Below, piece after piece: positions 54,577-64,000 of a DNA stretch of 64,000 nucleotides. The first letter of the stretch is position 1. Each line of letters opens with the position of its first letter. The notes below the pieces were generated by a model. It saw only the letters and a list, made by a program, of their open reading frames with translations, was not told the origin of the DNA and did no database searches. The stretch is taken from assembly GCA_023014485.1 (NCBI GenBank), contig JAJOZX010005774.1, forward strand, positions 124,001-188,000. Reading direction: 5' to 3'. Origin of the DNA: Bathynomus jamesi. Its lineage: Eukaryota; Arthropoda; Malacostraca; Isopoda; Cirolanidae. The translations under genes and the position numbers were made by a program.

Positions 54577-55396
54577 ACAGTAGAATAACCTTCATACATA
54601 CTTACTTATTTCCATGTCATACATATCTCTCTCCTTTCACCCTATTGTGACTTCCTGTTTCCTCTTTTGTCTCTCTCCTTTCATTTCCTAGCCATAATCC
54701 ACCCATAATAACGGCCATCAAAACTCAAATCCTTAAATATAAAAAAAATATATAAGAAAATATTTCATCCCAAAAAATCGTAAAAACTTTAAAAAAAAAC
54801 TAAAAAATCTTCCTTTTTCACGTACGACCTTTTATGGCATTTTGACAATTCAGTCACCGAAAATATGTCCTTTTTAATAGGTTTGTTTAAACTGATGGTC
54901 TGAGACTAAGTTGGTTTTAGCTTTATAAGTTTCCCGTTCAATCATATTACAGAGAGGGAAGAAAAATTTGTTATACGGACCTTATACGTAAGAAGCTAAA
55001 GTGTAATTTATGCCCGTAAGCTGATGATGATCGAGGCACTAAAATAATATCTATACGTTTTAACAAATGTTTTTGAAACTCCTTCTTTTTAAAGAAACTT
55101 TAGTCAACTTTAATATAAAAGTTTTTTTTTTTAGACGAGTCAATATTTAATTTATATGGTAGTTGCTCAGAATAGTTTTTGTTTACCGGAATTTATTGGA
55201 TTTTATATTTACGTGAATTGGGCTATTTGGCTGTCTGATATGCAAAAGAGAAAACTTGAGACGTCATCTCTCTTTTAACACCAACTATTTTACTTTACTA
55301 CTTTTACGCTTGCTATTTTATGATATACGTGTGTGTATATATATACAGTATATATATATAATTATATATATATATGTGTGTGTGTGTATGTATGTG

Positions 55397-55435
<39 letters not shown>

Positions 55436-56394
55436 ATATATATGTGTGTGTGTGTAGCTAAAGAGACGGATAAATATATATGTAAAGAGGTACAACTGTA
55501 TTTAATAATTCGGCCTTTTTCGCCCAAAAAAATGCTGAGTTTTGGTTCCACTAAAATTGTTATTCTTTCCTAATTTTCCTTTTCTCAAATTTGCTATTTA
55601 AAAAGGGGAGGGGGGGAAGGTAATTATGGTTTTGTTGGCTAGCTCAAGGGGTAACAGTGCGAAAAGGGTTAAATACCACTGCTTTAGGTGATTAACATAA
55701 AACTTCTCCGTCAGAATGAAATTCATATTTGCAACTTTATTAGGGGGGAGGATTTAACTTCTTAGGTTAGGTTAGGTTAAGATGCTGAAGAAATCCTCTC
55801 TGAAATGGCGTCTAATTTAAAATATTTCCGGGTGTGTAGAGAAAGATTTTCACATTAACAAAAATCAAATTCGCGCCACTTAGTCTCAGATCCAACACTT
55901 ACGAACTAAGCCATCCTGAACACCCCAACACAACAGATCCGTTCAATCTGTTTGACCATGGTAACTTCTACTCCACCGCCTTCATAGGGTATATAAATGC
56001 TTCCAAATGCAATAACTGCACTATATAATATTGGCTTCGCTCGAACAAATTTTTTAGGAGGGCCTAGGATTGCATGGTCTGTAAAAGGTTAATTTTGAAA
56101 AATTTTATTTTTTTCAGTGGGTGGGGCTTAACCGATCAACCAAGTTTGGTTATTACCTACGTTTCTCTATCGTGGGAACTGATCTGCGCCTGTGGCAATA
56201 ACCAAACTTGAATCAGCAACACTGGAGTAATTACAGAGCTGTGTTATCGCGTATCTGCCTTTGTAAAGTTTGAAATATTCCTGATTCAAATTACGTTTCC
56301 TTTATTTGTGATTTTTCACCATTTATTATTAGAAACACACCACACCTTCATATCTATCTATATATATATCTCTATATATATATATATATATAAC
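54546..56394. other. No gene; TA and TG microsatellites, short inverted words
   Basis: TA-rich to about 54572. A mixed (TA)n/(TG)n block at about 55336-55455. A short TTAGGTTAGGTTAGG at about 55758. CAAGTTTGGTTATT and AATAACCAAACTTG pair at about 56142-56205 across 38 bases. No coding motif seen. Confidence 0.6.
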
Positions 56395-56950
56395 TGCAAA
56401 CACGCAGTATAATTAACGTAAAGAACGACGCTTTGTATGAAGGAGAATATCCACGCAAGATGAGAGCGAAAGAACGAAACAAATGAAAAAAATGAGGTAA
56501 CCACCCGGGAATCGAACCCGGGATCTTCCGATTGCCGGTCAGATATGATAACCATTACACCACGGGCCTCACTCAAACAAATGTCGTAATTCGCAATCGG
56601 AAGATCCCTGGTTCGATTCCCGGGTGGTTACCTCATTTTTTCATTTGTTTCGTTCTTTCGCTCTCATCTTGCGCGGTTAATTCTCCTATACAAAGCATCG
56701 TTCTTTACGTTAATTATACTGCGTGTTTGCAGTTATAATGTATATAATGTTACGGCATGCGGGAGGTGCCCCTTTGGGGCATTGGTTTCTGCGCGTATGT
56801 AGAGGAATTACGACATTTGTTTGAGTGAGGCCCGTCGTGTAATGGTTATCATATCTGACCGGCAATCGGAAGATCCCGGGTTCGATTCCCGGGTGGTTAC
56901 CTCATTTTTTTCATTTGTTTCGTTCTTTCGCTCTCATCTTGCGCGGATAA

Positions 56951-56955
<5 letters not shown>
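56395..56955. repeat. tRNA-headed repeat units in inverted orientation
   Basis: A minus-strand unit (56395-56583, B box GGGTTCGATTCCCGGG near 56515), then a truncated plus-strand unit (56594-56735, head lost) and a full plus-strand unit (56825-56955, head GCCCGTCGTGTAATGG). The third locus in the window where these units stand head to head. Confidence 0.88.

Positions 56956-57000
<45 letters not shown>
56954..57000. repeat. (TA)n microsatellite
   Basis: About 47 bp of TA directly after the tRNA-headed unit. Confidence 0.95.
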
Positions 57001-57002
<2 letters not shown>

Positions 57003-57046
57003 GTTAAAAAACATGGACCGAAAACTTTATACTTTCATCTTCGGTC

Positions 57047-57255
57047 CAATGGACTACGTCGTGGCCGATATCGTAACACCGCTTCCCGGAGATCAGCGAA
57101 GTTAAGCAACATTGGGTCTGGGTAGTAGTTGGATGGGAGACCGTCCTCCGCGTCCAGATTATGTAGCGACCCGTGGTTCGGATCTCACGTAAAGCTGTAG
57201 GTCCCTTCCGTCATATGACCTTAGATGTTGCGAAGGTTAAACAACCCCAATAAAA
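57047..57255 (+). mobile_element. 5S-derived SINE, best copy
   Basis: The first 100 bp follow 5S rRNA: TACGTCGTGGCCGATATCG, CGGAGATCAGCGAAGTTAAG, GGGTCTGGGTAGTAGTTGG and ATGGGAGACCGTCC. The last three cover the 5S internal control regions. An unrelated tail follows (ATGTAGCGACCCGTGG, GATCTCACGTAAAGC, TTAAACAACCCC and an A-rich end). 5S-headed SINEs are transcribed by RNA polymerase III and moved by LINE enzymes. Two decayed copies lie at 29.7 and 32.5 kb. Confidence 0.88.
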
Positions 57256-57444
57256 AAAATAAATCTTCAATCCAATGAAAATATTTTTGTCGCACAGAAA
57301 ATGGCGAAACCTTTGCTGTACATTAATAAAAAAAAATCGTTGGTTTTCCTATTTACAATTAAATTGAGATTTCCTACAAACAAACACAGCAGTGAAGTTA
57401 TGTACATATTTTTTTTTTATTTACAAATTAGAAATACATATAGA

Positions 57445-57493
<49 letters not shown>

Positions 57494-57620
57494 TGGTGTG
57501 CAATCAGGGTAAGCGAGGCATGCGCCGCTTACCCAGTTAAAAGTCAAATTACAAAAAGGCAGTATATTACTACACTAATCGAAAACTAATCTAAAGTTAT
57601 GATGCTTGTATAATGTATAT

Positions 57621-57690
<70 letters not shown>
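57256..57690. other. No gene; two long TA microsatellites
   Basis: (TA)n at about 57448-57491 and (CA)n passing into (TA)n at about 57618-57690. No coding motif seen. Confidence 0.8.
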
Positions 57691-57692
<2 letters not shown>

Positions 57693-59230
57693 GACCGACA
57701 AGAAATAGACTAACAAGTAGACAAACAAATTCCTTCTTCCACGCCATCATCAAACATTCTTAGAAGACACACGTGGTCAAGGAATCAGAAACAATGAAAA
57801 CGTCTGTTTCTTCCCAAAAGGCCCGCGAAAGCAAGCCCTTATCAACTAAAGGACGTGTAGGAGGCGTTTCAAGAAATGCCCGCGAAAGTTCCACGTCACA
57901 GAGGTTATGTAAGCGAGATTCCACTGATACTCATCCCCACTCACTCCCTACTCGCTCACTTGTCGCTTGTCATTTTCTCGCCTTAGTCTCCACCTCCGTC
58001 AGCAGAAACTCGTCACGTCAACCGCCCTCCGGCTTCCCGCCGGTGGAGCAGCCTGCTGTTTCTTCAAGGCTTTCGATCTATCGTCAAGTAAGACCTTCCG
58101 CCGTCAGCCTGCAGAAGCACTTCTTCGAAGCCCAGCGCCGTTTCGATTTCAGCCGGCTTCAGTCCCTCAAGCATCATCTCAACTCTACACGCAGCGAATC
58201 AACACTTGATGCGACCGGCGCCCGTTGAACAAACTTCAATGGGACGGTCAACCTTCAAGCATCTCCTTCATCTCAAGAGACCTAATCCACACGACCAGCG
58301 CTCGTTCAACAAGCTTCAATAGGACGGTCAACGACACCTTGAGCCTACAGTAATAGGTCCACCTTCAACACTTCTTCACCAGAGGTTTTCATCGTCCCGG
58401 TAAGCTAAGTACATCTTTTCTAAATAACTCTCGTGAAGTACATCAGCCTACCGCCGAACGGTAGGCTATACTCCCAAAGTGTGTAATTAAGCGTTCTAAC
58501 TGACTCTCGTTAAAGAACGCAGTAAGCCTATTTCCCAATTCAAGTGTCATTCCAAAACCGTAATCATGTAGCATCATGCTATTGTGTTCAATCATGTAAT
58601 CCACAAATACTTTGCATCCGTTTATTTATATGATTTATTTAAGCATTTCATTATTGACGTCCAAATCCACTTACCGTGTACTAAACGTACGTGCATTCTT
58701 AATATCATTACTAGGCCCATTCAATGTTCCATTTATGCGTAACTCTAGCCTGCGTCACGTATTCAGTGTACCATACGTACGTGCTTAATTTATATTATTA
58801 TTAGGCTGCAAGCATTTATTCCTTGTTCATTCATGCATAACCTTTAGCCTACATAATCAGTGTGTTACGTCTTCTATTCAGTGTACCAAAACGTACGTGC
58901 TTAATTTCTATTATCACTAGGCTTCATATTTTATGTTGTGTTCCATTTTGCATGCCATTAGCCTAACATAAATGAATGCATTACTTGACAATTAAGCTCT
59001 TAACCATTTCTCTTATTGGCTAAGCTCCATGTCATCTTAGCATAATATAAAGGCTGTTTTTAATTGTTATTCACTATAATTACTGTCAAACATTTGTTAT
59101 TCACTGTGAACAAATAATTGATTTATTTTCTTAATTAAATACAAAACAATAAGGTTCTTTTTATAACCTTAACAATATTTGCTTGGGTGTAATCCAAACT
59201 GGTGACCTCGAAGCAATTCGTATCACTCAG
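57691..59230 (+). other. Possible LTR with a primer-binding-like site
   Basis: No protein recognised. A 151-codon open frame (57773-58228) is Ser/Arg-rich and probably fortuitous. Near the right end, CATAATATAAAGGC (about 59040) could be a TATA box, and AACTGGTGACCTCGAAGC (about 59200) resembles the TGGTGACC-type start of a primer-binding site downstream of an LTR. No second LTR or gag/pol follows. Low-confidence suggestion of a solo or truncated LTR. Confidence 0.3.
58675..58985 (+). repeat. Three imperfect tandem repeats of about 92-114 bp
   Basis: The words GTGTACTAAACGTACGTGC (58675), GTGTACCATACGTACGTGC (58766) and GTGTACCAAAACGTACGTGC (58881) each lead into TTAAT, ATTATTA and TAGGC, then a TTCATTTATGC-like segment and TAGCCT. 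Divergence is uneven. A second pair of repeats, around CTTCAATGGGACGGTCAA (58235) and CTTCAATAGGACGGTCAA (58314), lies upstream. Confidence 0.85.
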
Positions 59231-59392
59231 AAATATTATAGTAGGCCTACTCCATTAGCCACCTTCGACCGGTGATACTGAGGACATCATAAATTGTTAA
59301 CCCAGCCTGTCATTATAACAATCAGTCATTGCATCAATTAAGCATTAGCACCAAATTAATCATTATCACCTCTTTCGGCTAATAATAGGTTC

Positions 59393-59442
<50 letters not shown>

Positions 59443-59580
59443 TATATATATAATATATATTATGAAACGGAAAACCAAGGCGACAGCAAACACTCATTTA
59501 TATACTCTTTCGATCGTCATTGTTAAAAATAAAAAAAACAATTCAACTTATATTATTTATTAAAAAATAATAATAATAGT

Positions 59581-59619
<39 letters not shown>

Positions 59620-60578
59620 TGTAATGCAAGTTTATTCAGCATTGATGATGGAAAATGTATTTCCGAAATGTTTGTATCAATAAATCTATGTTTGACGTTC
59701 ACTTTCTTTCCTATTCAAATTTGAACTTAATCTGGATGAGAAAAAAATGGAACTGATCCATTTCTTGACAAGTTCATACACATACACAAAACCAGTATCG
59801 GTAACCTTCAATTTTCCGTTTATCGTAAACCCAAACACTCCTCTTCTTTTATATATTTCTCTTAAGTTAAAAGATCAGTTATCTCGTCAATGTTCTACAG
59901 ACTTTACAAATTACGTAATTTACCTTAATTAGATTCTGAAGCAAAAAACCATGAATGATATCTTTAGCGCTTTACATTACGCGAAACGTTTTATTAATTA
60001 ATCGTGCCTATAATATAGCCAGAAAGAAACGTTTTACAAGTAATAAAAATAGGAATAATATAATTAGTATGACAATAATGAATATGTTAGCAATAGTTAT
60101 GATAAAAATGTAAATAATAATAGCAATATATTATATTATTATTATAATGTATTAGCGTACTATATAATAAACACTTAGCGAAAGCTAAGAAATTTCTCAG
60201 AAATATTAAAATTATAAAATAGCCTTAGTTTTCCCGCAGGCAGTTAGCAGCCAAATAATAAAAAAACAAAACTAATATTAATTATAACTGAAAATACAAA
60301 ATTCCTTGTAATAACTGTGATGGAAACTAAATGAGGTAAACAGAAAGAAGTTTGTAAAAGCGATTGAAGGAGCACATGAAAGACGCCATTCATTAAACTG
60401 AAATGAAATCAAAATAATTTTTTATTCAAATAATTACATTCATTGATTAATAGTCGAATTTTCTTTAAATTTAATTGAAACTCTTCCAACTTCAACTTAT
60501 AAAAAGGAAATTATAGATTTAAGCCGGCGATTAGGAAGGTCGTAAGAAGACACGCCCCAAGTGTCTGAGCCCAAACCC
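59231..60578. other. No gene; TA and AAT microsatellites
   Basis: (TA)n with interruptions at about 59393-59462 and an (AAT)n-like tract at about 59565-59616. The sequence is otherwise AT-rich and without recognisable coding motifs. Confidence 0.6.
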
Positions 60579-60874
60579 TTACAGTACAGAGGCGTCATTT
60601 GGGGGGTGGGGGGCCATGAGGGTCGGTCGCCACCCCAAGCTAACCAGGGGGCCTCCAAGGCCCTCCAAATGATAGTTTCTTAAAAAAAAGGCACCTAATA
60701 TTTTGTGGATTACCATATAATGAACTGCTTACAGTTTAAAAACTTTTAAAAATAATTTGAATAAAATAATGACAATGAATTATGACAAAAAAAAATTTGA
60801 AAACTCTCTGTGAGTAACGTCTGATGTCACAGTAAACAAATGAGCGCAGGAGCATCGGAGCTTGTGATGAGCTG

Positions 60875-62159
60875 GTGTCAGTCCACCAGCCTCCAAGCGA
60901 GAGGGTAGGGACAGGGACCCGACAAGGGGGTTTTGCCGAGTCATTTAATACTCACACTGGTAACACAGATTTAGTAACTGTGGCTAAAAGTGAGGGAAGA
61001 TCACAACGAATTCAGAAGGTCCCCTCACATCTCGAACACTTTCTCATAGACACAACCATTAGGAAAAGTAATGTTGAGGTTTCTGGCAGCACATCTTTCC
61101 CTCTTGCAATGAAAGCCAAAATAGATTATTTTTCCATATTAGATGGGTTTATTTCAGAACTTGATAGGCGCTTTTCAGAAAACACAGAAGCCTACCGAAG
61201 GGGAGGGCGACAGGGGCGATCGCCCCCCTTTTTTGAGCTAATAAATTATTATTTTTCCAGTAAAATTGCTAGGTTACAACAGGATAAGAATGAAAGTGAA
61301 AAAATTTCGGCGCCTTCGGCGCTAGCTCTTGCCTCCCCTACTACTAAAAATCTAAAATGGCTTCGGATCCGAAAACTCTTAATCCGGCCCCGAGAATAAT
61401 TTTCTTTTATAAAGGTAACCGTCCAAGGAAATGCTTAATCTCGAGATTAGCACTTTTTTATTCTTATGTTAATACAAATCTGAGCATCCTAATTGCGGTT
61501 TGCATTTAATATTACGTTACTAATCGGATTTTTATCATAATTTTTATATTTTTTATATCATTTTTATATTTTTATTCATAATGTGTCTTAGCAGTAGCTA
61601 GTTAATCATCTCTAACTGAACGATAAGCTCATCATGAACGTACATAAAAATTATTTATCTCTATTTCAATTATACTTCTACGATTAGTTTCAAGTTCGCC
61701 CCCTCTTGGCAAATTTCTGGGTACGCCCCTGAGAAAACATGCCCCTTTTAACAGCTCTTTCTTCCTTTGACTGTAACTCAGGAGACTTTTTAGAATTAGG
61801 GAAACTTAATTTTATTGCACGCTCGTATCAGAGCATTGGTGTGGATGAAATCCTTTTGCAATCTCGAATTTCTGTTGCCAAAGGACACTTTCTAACAAAA
61901 GTGAAAAGTCAAAGAATCTGAAATTTTGAAAATTTTGAAAATAATCATCACTCTTCCAGTAACCACCGCTAGTAATGAGCGATTGTTTTCTGTGTTGAGT
62001 TTGGTGAAACACTATTTACGAACTACGGTGAGTGATGATCGACTGAATGACTTGCTTCTGACGGCCTCTGAAAAAGAAGTGGTCAAAAACCTTAATTTTG
62101 ATGTTTTGGTTGATGATTTTGCAAAAATGAAGCCTAGAAGATATCCTCTACTACATTAG
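60875..62159 (+). pseudogene. hAT transposase (ZMYM1-like), N-terminally deleted
   Basis: The first readable part (VPSHLEHFLIDTTIRKSNVE, then ILDGFISELDRRFSEN) ends at the nested MITE. The frame resumes beyond it as PLLTALSSFDCNSGDFLELG (61741-61800). After a frameshift near 61920 comes the C-terminal motif LPVTTASNERLFSVLSLVKH and YLRTTVSDDRLNDLLLTASE to the stop at 62157. The zinc finger and most of the catalytic domain are missing. The order fits the C-terminal half of ZMYM1-like hAT proteins. Confidence 0.88.
61185..61731. mobile_element. 547-bp hAT MITE nested in the hAT transposase
   Basis: Ends CAGAAGCCTACC (left) and, inverted, CAGGGGCGTACC (right), flanked exactly by AGAAAACA at 61177-61184 and 61732-61739. 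The protein frame of the host continues from RRFSEN across the duplication. Non-coding. Confidence 0.93.
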
Positions 62160-62372
62160 GTGACATAAATTTCATGATTTATTGCTTAACTTAATAATTT
62201 GATAGTTAACTGTAAATAACCAATCTAGCTGATACCATTTAATCATTCTTGTTTATATTAATTTGACTATAAAGTACATTGTGAGTAGCACTTAATAAAT
62301 TTTGACATGTGCGGGGCCTCTCACTGCCTTCTTCGCCCCCACCCCCCAAGCCAATTTGAAATGACGTCCCTG

Positions 62373-62544
62373 TTACAGTAATTAAAGCCTTCATTTGCCT
62401 TTAGCTCTTTCATTGTACATGCTGAAAGAGGATACGCGAAATATCATAACGTGTATTGTGAATATTAATAAAATGTTCCCTCTCAAAGGATATGCTTTTA
62501 GATTTATTCAGTTACTGAAAACGTGTTAATTAAGTTATCTCACA

Positions 62545-62593
<49 letters not shown>

Positions 62594-62839
62594 CGCGTGT
62601 GCGTGTCGTCAGTCATGATACCTGCTGCTTCCAATATAACTATAAAAAGTAGGTAGGAAAGGGGAGGGATGCGAAGGTTGTTCCGATGTTTTGGAAAAGA
62701 GAGAGGCACAGAGATCAGAATCAATGTATTTTAGTCGAGATAGATCCCGGATTTTTTTAACATCTGGTCGTAAAAAACTGAAAATGGCAAAAAGCAATTT
62801 ATTTAAATGAATTTTCCATTTTTAAATTTATGATAGCAT

Positions 62840-62882
<43 letters not shown>

Positions 62883-62899
62883 TATAATATATATATATA
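62373..62899. other. No gene; (TG)n and (TA)n microsatellites
   Basis: (TG)n with GC interruptions at about 62553-62607 and (TA)n at about 62840-62899 leading directly into the next element. Confidence 0.7.
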
Positions 62900-63840
62900 C
62901 AGGGTGGGTAAAAAAAAGTGACCCCTTAGAGGTAAACTGTCATATTAAAAAAGTAAGAGGACTAGAGCTCCCAAACTTCATAGATGCTTACCTTAGCACG
63001 TTGTTCGTCTTAATTAAGAAGTTGCTCAATGTTTCCCCCTTCCTGCTCAACACAGGCCTCCAAACGTGGATGCCACTGATCAATACACCTGTTTACATAT
63101 CGTTGAGACACCTACTCCCAGCCGAGCAGAATTCTTTCGCGTAGTTCATCTATGTCTCTTATATTGGTACCAAGGATGTAAACTTTGGACTTCAGGGCTT
63201 CCCAAACACCATAATCTAGTGGTGAAAGATCGTGGCTACCAGCCGGCCACATATTGGGTTCGATAAAATCCGGTGTTTCGTTCTCAAGGAATGTGACAGT
63301 TTGGCGAGCTCTGTGAGCAGGGGCTCCATCTTGTTGGAAAGTATATCGTTCATTCTGTCTAACTGATATTCGACAAATTAGTGGTGAAAGATATATTTTC
63401 CAACAAGATGGAGCCCCTGCTCACAGAGCTCGCCAAACTGTCACATTCCTTAAGAACGAAACACCGGATTCTATCGAACCCAATATGTGGCCGGCTGGTA
63501 GCCCCGATCTTTCACCACTAGAGTATGATGTTTGGGAAGCCCTGAAGTCCAAAGTTTACATCCTTGGTACCAATATAAGAGACATAGATGAATTACGCGA
63601 AAGAATTCTGCTCGGCTGGGAGAAGGTGTCTCAACGATATGTAAACAGGTGTATTGATCAGCGGCGTCCACGTTTGGAGGCCTGCGTTGAGCAGGAAGGG
63701 GGACACATTGAGCAACTTCTCAATTAAGACGAACAACGTGCTAAGGTAAGCATCTATGAAGTTTGGGAGCTCTAGTCTCCTTACTTTTTTAATATGACAA
63801 TTTACCTGTAAGGGGTCACCTTTTTTTTTTACCCACGCTG
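62900..63840. mobile_element. Head-to-head dimer of a DD37E mariner-type element end
   Basis: Two copies of the same 3' transposon part in opposite orientation: 62900-63347 and 63390-63840, with a 42-bp spacer. Both outer ends are the same terminal sequence (CAGGGTGGGTAAAAAAAA at the left, its complement ACCCACGCTG at the right). Arms differ by a few per cent. The element stands between TA and TG microsatellites. Each arm carries the C-terminal third of a transposase. Confidence 0.93.
63390..63727 (+). pseudogene. Transposase C-terminal third, DD37E type (mirrored on the minus strand at 63347-63010)
   Basis: FQQDGAPAHRARQTVTFLKN, MWPAGSPDLSPLEYDVWEAL and SKVYILGTNIRDIDELRERI to EQEGGHIEQLLN, stop at 63725-63727. 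From the aspartate in QQDG to the glutamate in SPLEY there are exactly 37 intervening residues: DD37E, a spacing known from a Tc1/mariner subgroup. The N-terminal DNA-binding part and first aspartate are absent from both arms. The left arm has the same frame on the minus strand with more damage. Confidence 0.88.
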
Positions 63841-63858
63841 TGTGTGTGTGTGTGTGTG

Positions 63859-63926
<68 letters not shown>

Positions 63927-64000
63927 GTGTATGTGTGTGTACAATACCTCGGTAGAAGTCTCGCGCGTCAGAGATTAGGTAATCACTTTGTTGGCGTGAT
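63841..64000. repeat. (TG)n(TA)n(TG)n microsatellite and window end
   Basis: TG, TA and again TG runs occupy about 63838-63940. The last 60 bp have no recognised feature. Confidence 0.85.

Larger units (their letters stand above)
60587..62372 (+). mobile_element. hAT transposon with perfect target duplication
   Basis: 1,786 bp. Ends CAGAGGCGTCATTTGGGG (left) and, inverted, CAGGGACGTCATTTCAAA (right). The octamer TTACAGTA flanks both sides exactly (60579-60586, 62373-62380). It carries a deleted ZMYM1-like transposase and a nested MITE at 61185-61731. Confidence 0.95.

Noticed and set aside
57047..57170. Functional 5S rRNA gene
   Set aside because: The head is diverged from 5S, joined to a non-5S tail, and the tail recurs elsewhere with a decayed head, which fits a SINE.
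57773..58228. 151-codon open frame as a gene
   Set aside because: Ser/Arg-rich composition, no motif, and location in a possible LTR make a fortuitous frame more likely.

Overview
This is a eukaryotic, intron-era, repeat-choked stretch with no convincing host protein gene. The features point to an invertebrate, most likely an arthropod and plausibly a crustacean: many Tc1/mariner relatives with DD41D and DD37E spacing, a broken copy of a multicopy arthropod protein family of unknown function (35.4-37.0 kb), CCTAACC-rich tracts resembling the arthropod TTAGG telomere motif, very dense (TA)n/(CA)n/(GA)n microsatellites, and tRNA- and 5S-derived SINEs. The species cannot be named from the sequence alone.

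Layout. 1-9 kb: two decayed mariner elements (1227-2590 and 5653-7528, the second with a 391-bp internal duplication) and a hairpin-bearing hAT-type MITE (4876-5637). 9-12 kb: two palindromic MITEs that share one core sequence but have different ends, and a dimeric tRNA SINE. 12-25 kb: two back-to-back transposons with long inverted ends and broken genes of families I recognise but cannot name (12325-16285 and about 16975-24921). The first is interrupted by a hAT element that itself carries a MITE. The second has a 3.9-kb ZMYM-like hAT, flanked by a perfect 8-bp target duplication, lying in its right inverted repeat. 25-30 kb: two short orphan ORFs, microsatellites, inverted repeats with hammerhead-like cores, and a deleted mariner (27921-28824). 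30-34 kb: a 1.46-kb compound inverted repeat made of nested palindromes and short tandem repeats, then a 5S-derived SINE and a mariner relic. 34-38 kb: a tRNA-type SINE, the arthropod-family pseudogene and an array of six short hairpins. 38-53 kb: three or four non-LTR retrotransposon relics. One holds a hAT with a MITE inside, one is split by a Foldback/Mutator-like element (45020-45902), and one has a hAT element (49154-51185) between its endonuclease and reverse transcriptase. 53-64 kb: inverted and tandem tRNA SINEs, a 5S-derived SINE, a possible LTR region, a hAT with a nested MITE (60587-62372, both with perfect target duplications) and a head-to-head mariner dimer (62900-63840).

The reading frames do not act together as a system. 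They are the remains of selfish elements, and almost every transposase or reverse transcriptase has frameshifts, stops or deletions. What the window does record well is order of insertion: reading frames resume on the far side of insertions with target duplications, so a relative chronology can be read directly. The most unusual structures are the palindrome family with a shared core and interchangeable ends, the Foldback-type element that keeps a Mutator transposase relic, the compound inverted repeat at 31 kb, and a heat-shock-element plus TATA arrangement in the 5' part of the ZMYM-like hAT.
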